Assembly (NCBI RefSeq): GCF_000016605.1
Contig: NC_009440.1
Span: forward strand, 372,001 to 436,000
Reading direction: 5' to 3'
Length of the DNA stretch: 64,000 nucleotides
Source of the DNA: Metallosphaera sedula DSM 5348
GTDB lineage: Archaea > Thermoproteota > Thermoprotei_A > Sulfolobales > Sulfolobaceae
Shown here: positions 45,905 through 54,298 of the stretch, in pieces
Position numbering within the stretch: position 1 is the stretch's first letter
How the letters are laid out: every line of letters begins with the position of its first letter
Made by a program: the position numbers and the translations under genes
The notes under the pieces: generated by a model
What the model was told of the DNA's origin: nothing
Seen by the model: the letters and a program-made list of their open reading frames with translations, nothing else
Databases searched by the model: none

Positions 45905-47251
45905 ATGACTGTTGCAGGAAGAATAGAAAGGCTTCCCTGGACCTCATTCCACACCAGGTTGCTGGTGTTGTTAAGTCTAGGGGAGTTCTTTGAGCTATAC
46001 GACCTATTCGTGGGGGGTTTCGTGGTTGCCCCTATCTCTGCATTTTATAAGGTATCCACGGCGGTGGCAATATACTACAACATTGCCGTGTTCTTCCTAG
46101 GCGCATTTCTGGGAGCTATAATCTTCACATATGTGGGAGATGCACTCGGCAGAAGAACATCGCTAATCCTGAACATGGTCATTGCAGGTATTGGTCTATT
46201 GCTAACCCCGTTTTCACCCAGCATACAGGTGCTGGGTACCTTAAGGTTCATTACAGGCCTAGGAGTAGGTCCGGAGGCCCTCATTGTCCTAGACGTTTTA
46301 ATCACGGAGTTCTTTCCTTCGAGGATTCGGGGGAGAGCCCTTGCCATAGCGTATACCGCGTCCTGGACAGCTCCCATAGTGGTGGCGATTCTAGCATATC
46401 TCCTTATTCCCCATGTATACCTTATTCCTGGATGGAAATGGTTATTCATTATAGGAGGCCTGGGGATATTCACCATAATACCCTTCAGGTTCCTTATTCC
46501 AGAGTCCCCAAGATGGCTAGAGTCCAAGGGAAGAGTTGACGAGGCCGACAAGATAGTCAGTAACATGGAGAGTATAGCAATGAGGGAGAAGGGGTCATTG
46601 GAGGAGCCTTTACAGGTTCAGGTAATCACGTCCCAAAGGGTGAGAATAAGTGAACTTTTCAGCAACGAGTATAGGAAAAGGACGGTAATGTTATGGATCT
46701 TCGAGTTCCTTCAGGCCGGGGTCTACTACGGTTTCGCCTCACTGGCTCCATCTGTTCTCGCCAGCAAGGGTTTCACACTAGTTCATACGTTAGAGTACTC
46801 CATGTTGATATACACGTCCTATTTCCTTAGTTCTCTTGCCTCAGTCTTCATCATTGATAGTCAAAGATTTGACCGGAAATGGCAAGTGAGTATAGTGATG
46901 CTACTCATGGGGATAACAGGGTTGGCCTTTGGGTTCGCTATCACGCCAGTGGAAGTGGTGGCAACTGGGTTCCTGTTTGGGTTCCTTTCAAACATATTCT
47001 CCAATGCATTCCATCAATACGGAGCTGAACTTTACCCCACTAGAATGAGGGCCTTCGCTGACGGAGTACAATACTCCCTTAGTAGGCTGGGTAACTATGT
47101 GTGGCTCAGCGTGTTGCCTCTGGTTCTGGCCAAGTATGGCGCCGTCGGCATGTACACAGTGGTGTTTGTGATGGCTTTGATAGTTGCTCTAGATGTTGGA
47201 GTCCTAGGTCCAAGAGCATCCAGGATTGAATTGGAAGAATTGTCCCACTAA
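45905..47251 (+). CDS. MFS transporter (sugar/organic acid type)
   Basis: Full-length, 448 residues from the ATG at 45905 (a TTG lies three codons earlier). Motifs: TM1 SLGEFFELYDLFVGGFV, loop YVGDALGRRTSLIL, TM4 RFITGLGVGPEALIV, the first-half end FLIPESPRWLESKGRVDEADKI, which is the SP-family PESPRW motif. The second half has the amphipathic helix QYGAELYPTRMRA of the same family. Substrates are typically sugars, carboxylates or aromatic acids. The MDR dehydrogenase and formamidase-like genes follow in the same direction. Confidence 0.85.
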   Translation: MTVAGRIERLPWTSFHTRLLVLLSLGEFFELYDLFVGGFVVAPISAFYKVSTAVAIYYNIAVFFLGAFLGAIIFTYVGDALGRRTSLILNMVIAGIGLLLTPFSPSIQVLGTLRFITGLGVGPEALIVLDVLITEFFPSRIRGRALAIAYTASWTAPIVVAILAYLLIPHVYLIPGWKWLFIIGGLGIFTIIPFRFLIPESPRWLESKGRVDEADKIVSNMESIAMREKGSLEEPLQVQVITSQRVRISELFSNEYRKRTVMLWIFEFLQAGVYYGFASLAPSVLASKGFTLVHTLEYSMLIYTSYFLSSLASVFIIDSQRFDRKWQVSIVMLLMGITGLAFGFAITPVEVVATGFLFGFLSNIFSNAFHQYGAELYPTRMRAFADGVQYSLSRLGNYVWLSVLPLVLAKYGAVGMYTVVFVMALIVALDVGVLGPRASRIELEELSH

Positions 47252-47378
47252 TCTTTTTTATTTCATGAACTGATAAATCAGTTGTTAGTTGAAAGGTTTT
47301 ATATTCACGTCTCAGCTTGATTACGCCCTCGATAAGACCTACCAACTTTTATGTTAACTGTGACATCTCATTTCAGAC

Positions 47379-48278
47379 ATGAGGGCCTTAGTTTTAAGGA
47401 AAGGGAAATTATCCATGGAGGAGATGGAAACAAAGGGAGAATTCAAGGTAAGATCTGTGGGAGTGTGCGGTACGGACGTTGCAATGGTTAAGGGAAGCTA
47501 TCCTCCTAGGAAAGATCCACTAGTGCTGGGCCATGAATTTGCGGTGGAGAGGGATGGGGCTCTCTACACCTCGGAGATCAACTTAGTTGATTGGACTTGT
47601 AAATACTGCAGAAGGGGGATGTATACCCATTGCGAGAATAGGAAGGCCTTGGGAATTGATGTGGATGGGGCCATGAGGGAATACATGGATCTGCCTGGAT
47701 ATCTACTCCACGAGGACAGGGTGGGTCTTAGACCTGAGGAACTTTCCTTGACGGAACCTGCTGCTGCCGTTCTGAGAATGGTGGAACTTATTCATCCTTC
47801 ACCTTCCGACAGGGTTCTTGTCCTGGGGGACGGTCCCGTGGGCATAATATCTGCAGCGGTCCTTGAGCACTACGGTTTCGACGTGGAATTGAACGGACAT
47901 AACCCGGAGAGGATGAGAGTTGCTGAGAATCTCGGGATTCCTACGACTAGATCTTCAACCAAGTACGATGTGGTTGTTGAGGCCACGGGTAGCAAGGCCC
48001 TTGGGGAAGCAATGAGATATGTGAGACACATGGGAAAGATAGCCCTTAAGTCAACCCACGGTCTAGAAGTTTCCTTGGACGTAACCCACGCCGTAGTCAA
48101 TGAGGTACAGTTAATAGGGAGCAGATGTGGTCCTTTCTATCTCTGGGATAAGGCAATGCACCTTATCAAGGAGCTCGATTTAAGGAGAATAGTTACCACA
48201 TATCCATTCTCGGAATACGAAAGGGCCTTTCAAGACGTTCTAAACCGTAAAGTGGTTAAGGCGGTTCTCATGATCTAG
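47379..48278 (+). CDS. Zinc-dependent medium-chain dehydrogenase, short
   Basis: A 299-residue alcohol/polyol dehydrogenase of the MDR type. The catalytic zinc Cys is in VGVCGTDVAMVKG and the His-Glu pair in LVLGHEFAVE. A structural-zinc-like loop reads CKYCRRGMYTHCENRK. The Rossmann motif is VLVLGDGPVGIISAAVL. It is about 40 residues shorter than most relatives, mainly between the zinc loop and the nucleotide domain. A TATA-like ACTTTTATG at about 47346-47354 lies near the right distance for a leaderless start. Substrate unknown. Confidence 0.85.
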   Translation: MRALVLRKGKLSMEEMETKGEFKVRSVGVCGTDVAMVKGSYPPRKDPLVLGHEFAVERDGALYTSEINLVDWTCKYCRRGMYTHCENRKALGIDVDGAMREYMDLPGYLLHEDRVGLRPEELSLTEPAAAVLRMVELIHPSPSDRVLVLGDGPVGIISAAVLEHYGFDVELNGHNPERMRVAENLGIPTTRSSTKYDVVVEATGSKALGEAMRYVRHMGKIALKSTHGLEVSLDVTHAVVNEVQLIGSRCGPFYLWDKAMHLIKELDLRRIVTTYPFSEYERAFQDVLNRKVVKAVLMI

Positions 48279-48318
48279 GGCCTAAATCCTTAATTTCCTA
48301 ACCTGTGTATGTAATAAC

Positions 48319-49287
48319 ATGTACACAATTCATTCAAGTAAAATTCACAATAAGTGGGACAACTCCTTGTCTCCTGTCCTAACCATCAAGTCTGGAGACG
48401 TGATAACGGTCGAGTCCAGAGAGGCATCAGATGGTCAGGTGACTCCTTCATCTTCCCCTTCCGACCTACTGAAGCTAGATTTCTCAAGGATTCACCCGCT
48501 TACAGGACCTGTTGAGATTGAGGGAGCAGAACCGGGGGACGCACTTGAGATAGAGTTCCTGGATTTTGCGACGAAGGGATGGGGATGGACAGGGGTTCTG
48601 CCAGGCTTCGGATTCCTGGCCAATGAACCCTACACCACCCCGATTGACCTAGCAGGTCCAGCCCTGAAAATATGGAAGGTGGAAAGGGAGGCAATTGCTA
48701 AGTTCGGTGACATAGAGGTAAGGGTTCCATCAAGACCCTTCCCCGGGGTTATAGGTACTGCCCTTCCTACACCTGGTAAATTCAGCACAATACCTCCAAG
48801 GGAGAACGGTGGAAACATGGACATTAAACACCTGACCAAGGGTACGAAGCTTTATCTCCCCGTGTTTGTGAGTGGGGGTCTCCTATCCCTTGGGGACACA
48901 CACGTGGCACAAGGAGACGGAGAGGTATGCGGGACTGCAATAGAGGCTCCTATGGACGTGACAATTAAGGTCACCTTGCACAAGAACGCTGGGATTACTC
49001 AACCCCTCTTTGAGACCCCTGCAGTCAAGGAAGGCGACTTCAAGGAATACCTGGCATACCCTGGAATAGATCCCAACTTATGGGAAGCGGCTAAGAAGGC
49101 AATTAAGGGGATCATTGGCATTCTCTCCTCTCACATGACCCCTGTAGAGGCTTACATGCTCGCTAGCGCCGTTGTAGACCTTAAGGTAAGCCAAGTGGTC
49201 GACGTTCCGAACTGGATAGTGACGGCATACCTGCCTAAGGACATATTCCCTGAGGAGATAAGGCCTAAATTGAGGTTAATCAGATAG
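48319..49287 (+). CDS. Acetamidase/formamidase family protein
   Basis: A 322-residue protein with the family beta-rich layout. Landmarks: the start HSSKIHNKWDNSLSPVLTIKSGD, GPVEIEGAEPGDALEIEFLDF, the loop RENGGNMDIKHLTKGTKLYLPVFVSGGLLSLGDTHVAQGDGEVCGTAIE, in which the Asp and His residues are zinc ligands in the family and GDGE...CG is the active-site signature. It would release ammonia from short amides. It follows the dehydrogenase by 41 bases, so the two may share a transcript. Confidence 0.88.
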   Translation: MYTIHSSKIHNKWDNSLSPVLTIKSGDVITVESREASDGQVTPSSSPSDLLKLDFSRIHPLTGPVEIEGAEPGDALEIEFLDFATKGWGWTGVLPGFGFLANEPYTTPIDLAGPALKIWKVEREAIAKFGDIEVRVPSRPFPGVIGTALPTPGKFSTIPPRENGGNMDIKHLTKGTKLYLPVFVSGGLLSLGDTHVAQGDGEVCGTAIEAPMDVTIKVTLHKNAGITQPLFETPAVKEGDFKEYLAYPGIDPNLWEAAKKAIKGIIGILSSHMTPVEAYMLASAVVDLKVSQVVDVPNWIVTAYLPKDIFPEEIRPKLRLIR

Positions 49288-49309
49288 CCCTAGTATAGAT
49301 CACATTGCC

Positions 49310-49636
49310 TCATGTGGTATTGAGGGGGGTAAGATCATTTTTGGCCCTCTTATTCTCTTCAACAAACATATAGACTGCAGTTCTCAGTAGGGCACTTCTC
49401 TTTACACGCTTCTCCTCAACGAATCTCGATATTTTTTGATACAGTTCATCTGGGACCTTAACTGTAATGATCACAAGCCTGTCTCCCTCAAGTTCAGCGG
49501 AAACTGGAAGGTTTTGATCAATTACTCTCTCCACATATTTTCTTATCTGGGAGGACAGCGTGGTCTTCTGCCCCCTAAGAATTTTCCGAGCCTCCTCGGC
49601 TTTGTTTCTTTCTAGTTTGAAGGATATTACTTTCAT
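49310..49636 (-). CDS. Tandem ribbon-helix-helix transcription regulator
   Basis: The 108 residues contain two ribbon-helix-helix units: VISFKLERNKAEEARKILR...LSSQIRKYVERVI and LVIITVKVPDELYQKISRF...RSALLRTAVYMFVEEN. Each has a short beta strand, two helices and a basic-polar turn. Standard RHH proteins have one unit and dimerise, so this single chain could form the DNA-binding pseudo-dimer alone. The tail is LTPLNTT. Its targets may include the flanking MFS and formamidase genes, by position only. Confidence 0.72.
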   Translation of the reverse strand: MKVISFKLERNKAEEARKILRGQKTTLSSQIRKYVERVIDQNLPVSAELEGDRLVIITVKVPDELYQKISRFVEEKRVKRSALLRTAVYMFVEENKRAKNDLTPLNTT

Positions 49637-49850
49637 TTAGATAATATACCGTCCACGGGATAATAAATTTTAGTTAAATTTTGCGGGTGAATGTTTAACT
49701 TTTTAGAAAAGAGAGATTCCTCGAGATTTTGAGAAGCAGGACGGGGACAGGAGATTGCCTTGTCTGAGTCGTGAACGTGCTTAGAGATAATTGACATTAT
49801 GGTGCCCTGAGTCCTTTTTAGATATGTGCAATTTTTGCATTTTTCGTTGA

Positions 49851-49860
49851 TTATTTAAGT
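49851..49860 (+). promoter_or_regulatory. TATA box for the MFS gene at 49.9 kb
   Basis: TTATTTAAGT is centred 25 bases before the ATG at 49881, supporting that start over the TTG at 49863. Confidence 0.5.
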
Positions 49861-49880
49861 TATTGATCCTATCACGCCCG

Positions 49881-50960
49881 ATGAAAAGGACACTCCTGGC
49901 ACTGGCAATGGGTGGTTACACAGACGGATTTGATCTCCTGATTATTGCAGGAGTACTGGGAGAAGTACTTAAGGTCTTTAAACCTACACGGCTCGAGACT
50001 GGACTCTTAGTTTCAACTTCTTTTCTAGGATCAATTGTAGGGGCAATTATCCTTGGGTTAGTGTGTGACATCATGGGTAGGAGAAAGAGCTACCTCATCT
50101 CGTTAATCCTTTTCATTATAGGGGCTCTAATTAGTGCCACTGCACAGGATTACGGCTCACTTGTTCTTGGAAGGTTGTTGGTAGGTCTAGGAATTGGAGG
50201 TGAAATTCCGTCCTCAACCACCCTTCTAACGGAGATTTCGAAAAAATGGGTAGGTCTTATCTTCGCCTCTTGGGCCATAGGAGCACTCAGTGCGACAATA
50301 ATACCCTTTTTCGTATATCCCTGGAGGATTGCGTTGTTGCTAGGAGCGGTTCCACCGCTTATTGCCGTGGCCCTCCACAGGTGGATTAGGGAAAGCGAAG
50401 TTTGGCTCAATTCGTCCAGGATTAATAACGCCTCGAAGTTTACAGTTAATAAAGCCTCAAGTATAGCAACCTTGGTCACCGGGTTAAGTCAACTAGTCCT
50501 CACCATGGTCTTAGCATCGTTTGCTGTTTATGTACCTGGATACTCCATGGGAACTCAGTTAATCAATTGGACACTTTTCGCGATAGGTTCAGTCCTGACT
50601 ATCTCGGCACTCAGGAGAAAGCACATTCTTTTCCTTTCCTACTTACTAATAGGGGTGTTCCTTGTTACATATTCCGTCACCGGCTTGTTCAGTGCAATTG
50701 CCTTAGTCTGGTTCTTCTCGTGTTTAGCCTTCGGATTCTCGTTCTTGTACGTGGGAGAACTTAGAAGCGCCACCGATAGAGGAACCTTCAATGGATTCCT
50801 CTTTTTTATGGGAAGGTTAGGAGGAGCCATAGGTACGTTCTCTTATCCACTTCTGAGATACGAGTTGAAAGAGGTGCTCCTAATGATTTCCCTTTCCCTT
50901 ATGGTCCTAAGTCTTATCATACCATTTTTAGAAGAAACTAGGATAGAAAAGGTAGAGTGA
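49881..50960 (+). CDS. MFS transporter, compact
   Basis: A 359-residue major facilitator protein, shorter than average because loops are tight. It has TM1 LAMGGYTDGFDLLIIAGVL, the loop CDIMGRRKSYL, TM4 RLLVGLGIGGEIPSSTTLL and an IRESEVWLNSS end to the first half. The second-half motif is less clear (LRRKHILFL). It ends 15 bases from the convergent ferredoxin-CBS gene, which begins the fox-like region. The RHH regulator gene lies divergently upstream. Confidence 0.82.
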   Translation: MKRTLLALAMGGYTDGFDLLIIAGVLGEVLKVFKPTRLETGLLVSTSFLGSIVGAIILGLVCDIMGRRKSYLISLILFIIGALISATAQDYGSLVLGRLLVGLGIGGEIPSSTTLLTEISKKWVGLIFASWAIGALSATIIPFFVYPWRIALLLGAVPPLIAVALHRWIRESEVWLNSSRINNASKFTVNKASSIATLVTGLSQLVLTMVLASFAVYVPGYSMGTQLINWTLFAIGSVLTISALRRKHILFLSYLLIGVFLVTYSVTGLFSAIALVWFFSCLAFGFSFLYVGELRSATDRGTFNGFLFFMGRLGGAIGTFSYPLLRYELKEVLLMISLSLMVLSLIIPFLEETRIEKVE

Positions 50961-50975
50961 AAAAGTCTATGAAGG

Positions 50976-51956
50976 TCATGTCACTTTGATCCACACTGCG
51001 TGCTTGGCTATCTCCTTTACGCTGAGCATCTTCAGTTCTGCCCCCTGGAACACTGGCAGATGCCTTAGGTTATGCTCCATCATTATTGCTATTGCCTTAG
51101 AAATCTGCTCCTCTGAGGATACAGGATTTATCCATCTAGGATCTATCAAATCATCTAGACTTTTACCCTTAGCCATGGCCTTGGTTAGATCCCTTATTGA
51201 GATCAAACCTACCTTCTCACCCTCTCTCACTACGGTAGCCTTAAGTTTCCTCTCCTTAAGGATAGAGTATAGCTCCCTGTTAGTTACCTTCCCTACGACA
51301 GGAACCTGAATCGCGTATTTCTCAATTTTCTCCCTAGGATTTATGGGAAGAATACTCTCGTCAAGTATTGGAGAGGTCACGGAAGAAGCCCTCAACACAT
51401 CCCTGAGGGATATCATGCCTGATAATTTCCCTCTCTCTATGACAGGCAAATGACTAATACACTTCTCAAGCATGATCCTGAGGGCTTCCTCAACCGTAGC
51501 CTTTCCCTCAATGGTTATTGCGTCCTTGGAGAAGTTGATTAGTGGCTCCTCCTCTCTGCCACCTATCCAAGCCTCCAGTACGTCGGTCTCAGTAACGATC
51601 TTGGTTCCGTTCATCAGCAGGAGAGATCCCACACCTTCCTTAGTCATCTCCTCGGCTCCCCTTCTCACGCTCCACCTTGGATCACCCAACACCAGTCTCT
51701 TCGTGGCATATCTCCTTACCCTGGAAAGGGTGATCTTTGCCCTCAAGGGGACCTGTGACTCGTCGCTTACCACAACTATGCAGTCGTATGGACATGCCCT
51801 TTCGCAGGCCATGCAACCGGTACAATCCTCGGGCCTAACAACCTCCGCAAATCTAGTCACCTCGTTGATCTCTATGCACTGAGCCAGGGCACAGGCCCTC
51901 TGGCACATGTAGCATCCTACGCATCTATCCACGTCTATCAGAACTATGGGATCCAT
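50976..51956 (-). CDS. Ferredoxin-CBS fusion protein (2[4Fe-4S], four CBS motifs)
   Basis: Residues 1-65 form a bacterial-type ferredoxin: CVGCYMCQRAC (Cys 12, 15, 18, 22) and CTGCMACERACP, enough for two [4Fe-4S] clusters. The remaining 250 residues hold four CBS motifs in two pairs; two clear ones are ISHLPVIERGKLSGMISLRDVLR and LRHLPVFQGAELKML. CBS pairs bind adenine nucleotides and gate partner proteins. The gene lies 9 bases after the polyferredoxin gene in the same direction, so they form one unit. I recall an iron-sulfur protein of this kind among the fox genes of iron-oxidising Sulfolobales. Electron transfer adjusted by ATP/AMP is inference. Confidence 0.85.
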   Translation of the reverse strand: MDPIVLIDVDRCVGCYMCQRACALAQCIEINEVTRFAEVVRPEDCTGCMACERACPYDCIVVVSDESQVPLRAKITLSRVRRYATKRLVLGDPRWSVRRGAEEMTKEGVGSLLLMNGTKIVTETDVLEAWIGGREEEPLINFSKDAITIEGKATVEEALRIMLEKCISHLPVIERGKLSGMISLRDVLRASSVTSPILDESILPINPREKIEKYAIQVPVVGKVTNRELYSILKERKLKATVVREGEKVGLISIRDLTKAMAKGKSLDDLIDPRWINPVSSEEQISKAIAIMMEHNLRHLPVFQGAELKMLSVKEIAKHAVWIKVT

Positions 51957-51965
51957 GTTATCACC

Positions 51966-53825
51966 TCAGAACGGCGGAGTAGCCTGAAGTGGGTTGTAGA
52001 GTAGGTTTCCGAGATACTGGTTGTAGAAGGGCGCTGTGGGAGAGGCAGGGGAAGACATCCAGTAGGTCACTAGCATGAAGGTTAGCCCAAACCCCAGAAC
52101 TACGGCATAGTATGTCCACTTGCCCACTCCGTCAGTCTCAGCCAGCATGTTTGAAGCCCTCAATCCTAGGTAGATGCCGAAGGCCATTACAGCTTCCATC
52201 ACAAGGAGAACCCACCAGGCAGCCGTGGCGTTGAGCGGATCGTGACCCAGGGAGTGAAGCAGGCTTCCCCAGAAGGTTGAGTAGATCTCACTGTTGTGCA
52301 TACCGGCCCCAGTGGGGTCAAGGATCTCGTTGAGGATCAACGGAGATCCGCCTAGAAACTTGGGTAGGTTTCTCACCAGTAACGATGCAGCGAAGATGGG
52401 TATCAGCGCATAAGATATAGACGTGAATCCCCACTTCAGGGGTACTCCCCTCCTTTCCTCAAACTTGGCTGCAGCCAGGACCACAAGGATAGGTATCATG
52501 TTGATGGCAAAGTAATCCAGGGGGTTTGGATAGCCATGAGTCGAATAGCCAAACTTGGACAGTCCAGGAACTAGTAGCTGAGCGAAATTAACCCATCCTG
52601 TCACTTTGCTCAGCCAGGTATCCACCATGGAGTAGAAGGGCAGTGCATTAAGGAACTGAAAGAGGACAACCCCAGTTAGGAGAGTCACTGAGAGGGCTAT
52701 ATCAAACCTCTTCTTGCCTCCGGCGAGATCGCTCAACCATGGGAACCTCTTAACCTGCCAGTCAATGTTGTCGTGGGGGCATGCCTTGTAGCAGTCCGAG
52801 GCTAGCCCGCACATGGGTGAGTTCTCCTTACTTCCTGGGGAGGCGAACCAAGGACAACCGTGGAACTTATCGTTCCCCTTCATGCAATCCTTAGTGGTAC
52901 AGGACTTACATACCTCAGGATTCTTCGCCCTGAAGGTTCCAAGTGGAGAGATTGTCGTGGTTATGGCCAAAGGGGCACTTAGGGGACAAATTGTCCTGCA
53001 GAAGGTCCTGTCCTGGAAGAGCAGGCTAATGAAGAGCTCCAGGGCACCAATGTATATCAACACCACTGAGGTCAGTTCCGGAATTCCAGGACCTCCAATT
53101 CCGTAAAACTCCTCCATCCAGGTTAGGACCGAGAAGCCCACAGCAGAATAGAAGATGGTGCTGTACTTTATGGGCCACCTGAGGTTTAGCCCCAGCTTCT
53201 TGCTCATCTTTTTCCAGGGATGCAATCTGTGGACCCACTCTGCCTGACCGCTAAAGGGGCAGGTCTGGCACCACGCTCTGCCGTTAGCTAGCCAGGTCAA
53301 CAACCAGAGTAAGGGAAACCAGAACAACCAGCTAATGTCTGAGGCAAAATTCACCAAGGATATCCCTGCAGGACCAAGCTTCTGATACCCCACTAAACCC
53401 ACAACCATGACTACGTAGAATATTATGAAACTTGGAAGAATGATTGCGAAGTGTGCCCAGCTCTTCTTAAACAGCTTAGAAACCAACCTGGACACTGGGT
53501 TATTCCCCTCTAATAGGGAAGGGCGATGTTCACAGATCTCCTTTCCCACTCTGTCAGCTTTCTTCACTATCTCTCTAGGAGGAGAAGCAAAGACCCAGGT
53601 ATTGGAATGGGACTTCACAGTTAGATCCAGCACAAGATTAACGGCCAGGATTGTGAGAGCCGTAGTGAAAAGTAATATACCGGTCTCTATCATCAAAACC
53701 TGCTTAAGTAATACCGCAATTCCAGTAAATGCTCCTGTTCCCACGGTTGAGAGTGCCACATAAAAATTGAATCTCCTTTCATAATTTCTAACCTTTCCAG
53801 TAACCTTGTACTCTAACTTCTCCAT
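51966..53825 (-). CDS. Polyferredoxin-type membrane iron-sulfur protein (NapH/CcoG-like), fox-locus candidate
   Basis: About 619 residues from the Met at 53825 (GGTGAG directly upstream; an ORF start 7 codons earlier exists). It has about ten membrane segments, with Cys motifs between them: [39 protein letters not shown], and [15 protein letters not shown]. The CxxxCP pairs match NapH/CcoG-like membrane electron-transfer proteins, here with more Cys than usual. The final 250 residues are membrane-spanning with no obvious cofactor ligands. A protein of this kind is, from memory, one of the signature genes (possibly foxG) of the Sulfolobales iron-oxidation cluster. Probably moves electrons between a membrane partner and the cytoplasmic ferredoxin encoded next. 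Confidence 0.8.
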   Translation of the reverse strand: MEKLEYKVTGKVRNYERRFNFYVALSTVGTGAFTGIAVLLKQVLMIETGILLFTTALTILAVNLVLDLTVKSHSNTWVFASPPREIVKKADRVGKEICEHRPSLLEGNNPVSRLVSKLFKKSWAHFAIILPSFIIFYVVMVVGLVGYQKLGPAGISLVNFASDISWLFWFPLLWLLTWLANGRAWCQTCPFSGQAEWVHRLHPWKKMSKKLGLNLRWPIKYSTIFYSAVGFSVLTWMEEFYGIGGPGIPELTSVVLIYIGALELFISLLFQDRTFCRTICPLSAPLAITTTISPLGTFRAKNPEVCKSCTTKDCMKGNDKFHGCPWFASPGSKENSPMCGLASDCYKACPHDNIDWQVKRFPWLSDLAGGKKRFDIALSVTLLTGVVLFQFLNALPFYSMVDTWLSKVTGWVNFAQLLVPGLSKFGYSTHGYPNPLDYFAINMIPILVVLAAAKFEERRGVPLKWGFTSISYALIPIFAASLLVRNLPKFLGGSPLILNEILDPTGAGMHNSEIYSTFWGSLLHSLGHDPLNATAAWWVLLVMEAVMAFGIYLGLRASNMLAETDGVGKWTYYAVVLGFGLTFMLVTYWMSSPASPTAPFYNQYLGNLLYNPLQATPPF

Positions 53826-54298
53826 GGTCTCACCACATTTATACATAATTTAACATGACTAACCATTTTTGTGTACAACCTCTCTTTCTCTAGATAAGGC
53901 ATCATTTATAAAGATTTCTAAGATTTGTTAACTTACATGAAGTTTGATAATAAATTATTTAAACTTTATAGTGTCTTTGCTATAATAATGTAATTATAAT
54001 TATGAATAACTCATGAACAGAAGTTAGTTTTTTAAGTAATAGATAAGGAAATCAATGTACTCTTTTCATTAAATACCGTAGAATAGAGTTAGATGTTAAC
54101 CTTAATGCCTGATTTTAGATTCATATTTTAATGGATTAACTCCGGATCCAGTCTCATCCTCTGCCTCTTTCAATCCAATTGTCTAACCAGACGGGCTTCC
54201 AATTCATCGTGAAGTCTTCTTCAAAATTGGAGCTTCAAATGCGTTGGATTTTCTTATGAAAGTTTTTATCCCAAGGGGTATTACATTATTTGATAGTG
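53826..54298. other. Intergenic region between divergent fox-like units
   Basis: About 470 AT-rich bases holding the promoters of the polyferredoxin and Cdc48 genes. The TATA-like AGTTTTTATC at 54261-54270 suits a Cdc48 transcript beginning near 54291. A 17-codon minus-strand frame (54154-54207, MNWKPVWLDNWIERGRG) is Trp-rich but too short to call. No tRNA or repeat is seen. Confidence 0.5.

Noticed and set aside
46075-46566. Minus-strand frame of 163 codons inside the MFS gene
   Set aside because: Antisense to a well-supported transporter; composition is that of a reversed hydrophobic gene.
54154-54207. 17-codon Trp-rich minus-strand frame
   Set aside because: Too short to separate from chance, with no ribosome site or promoter.
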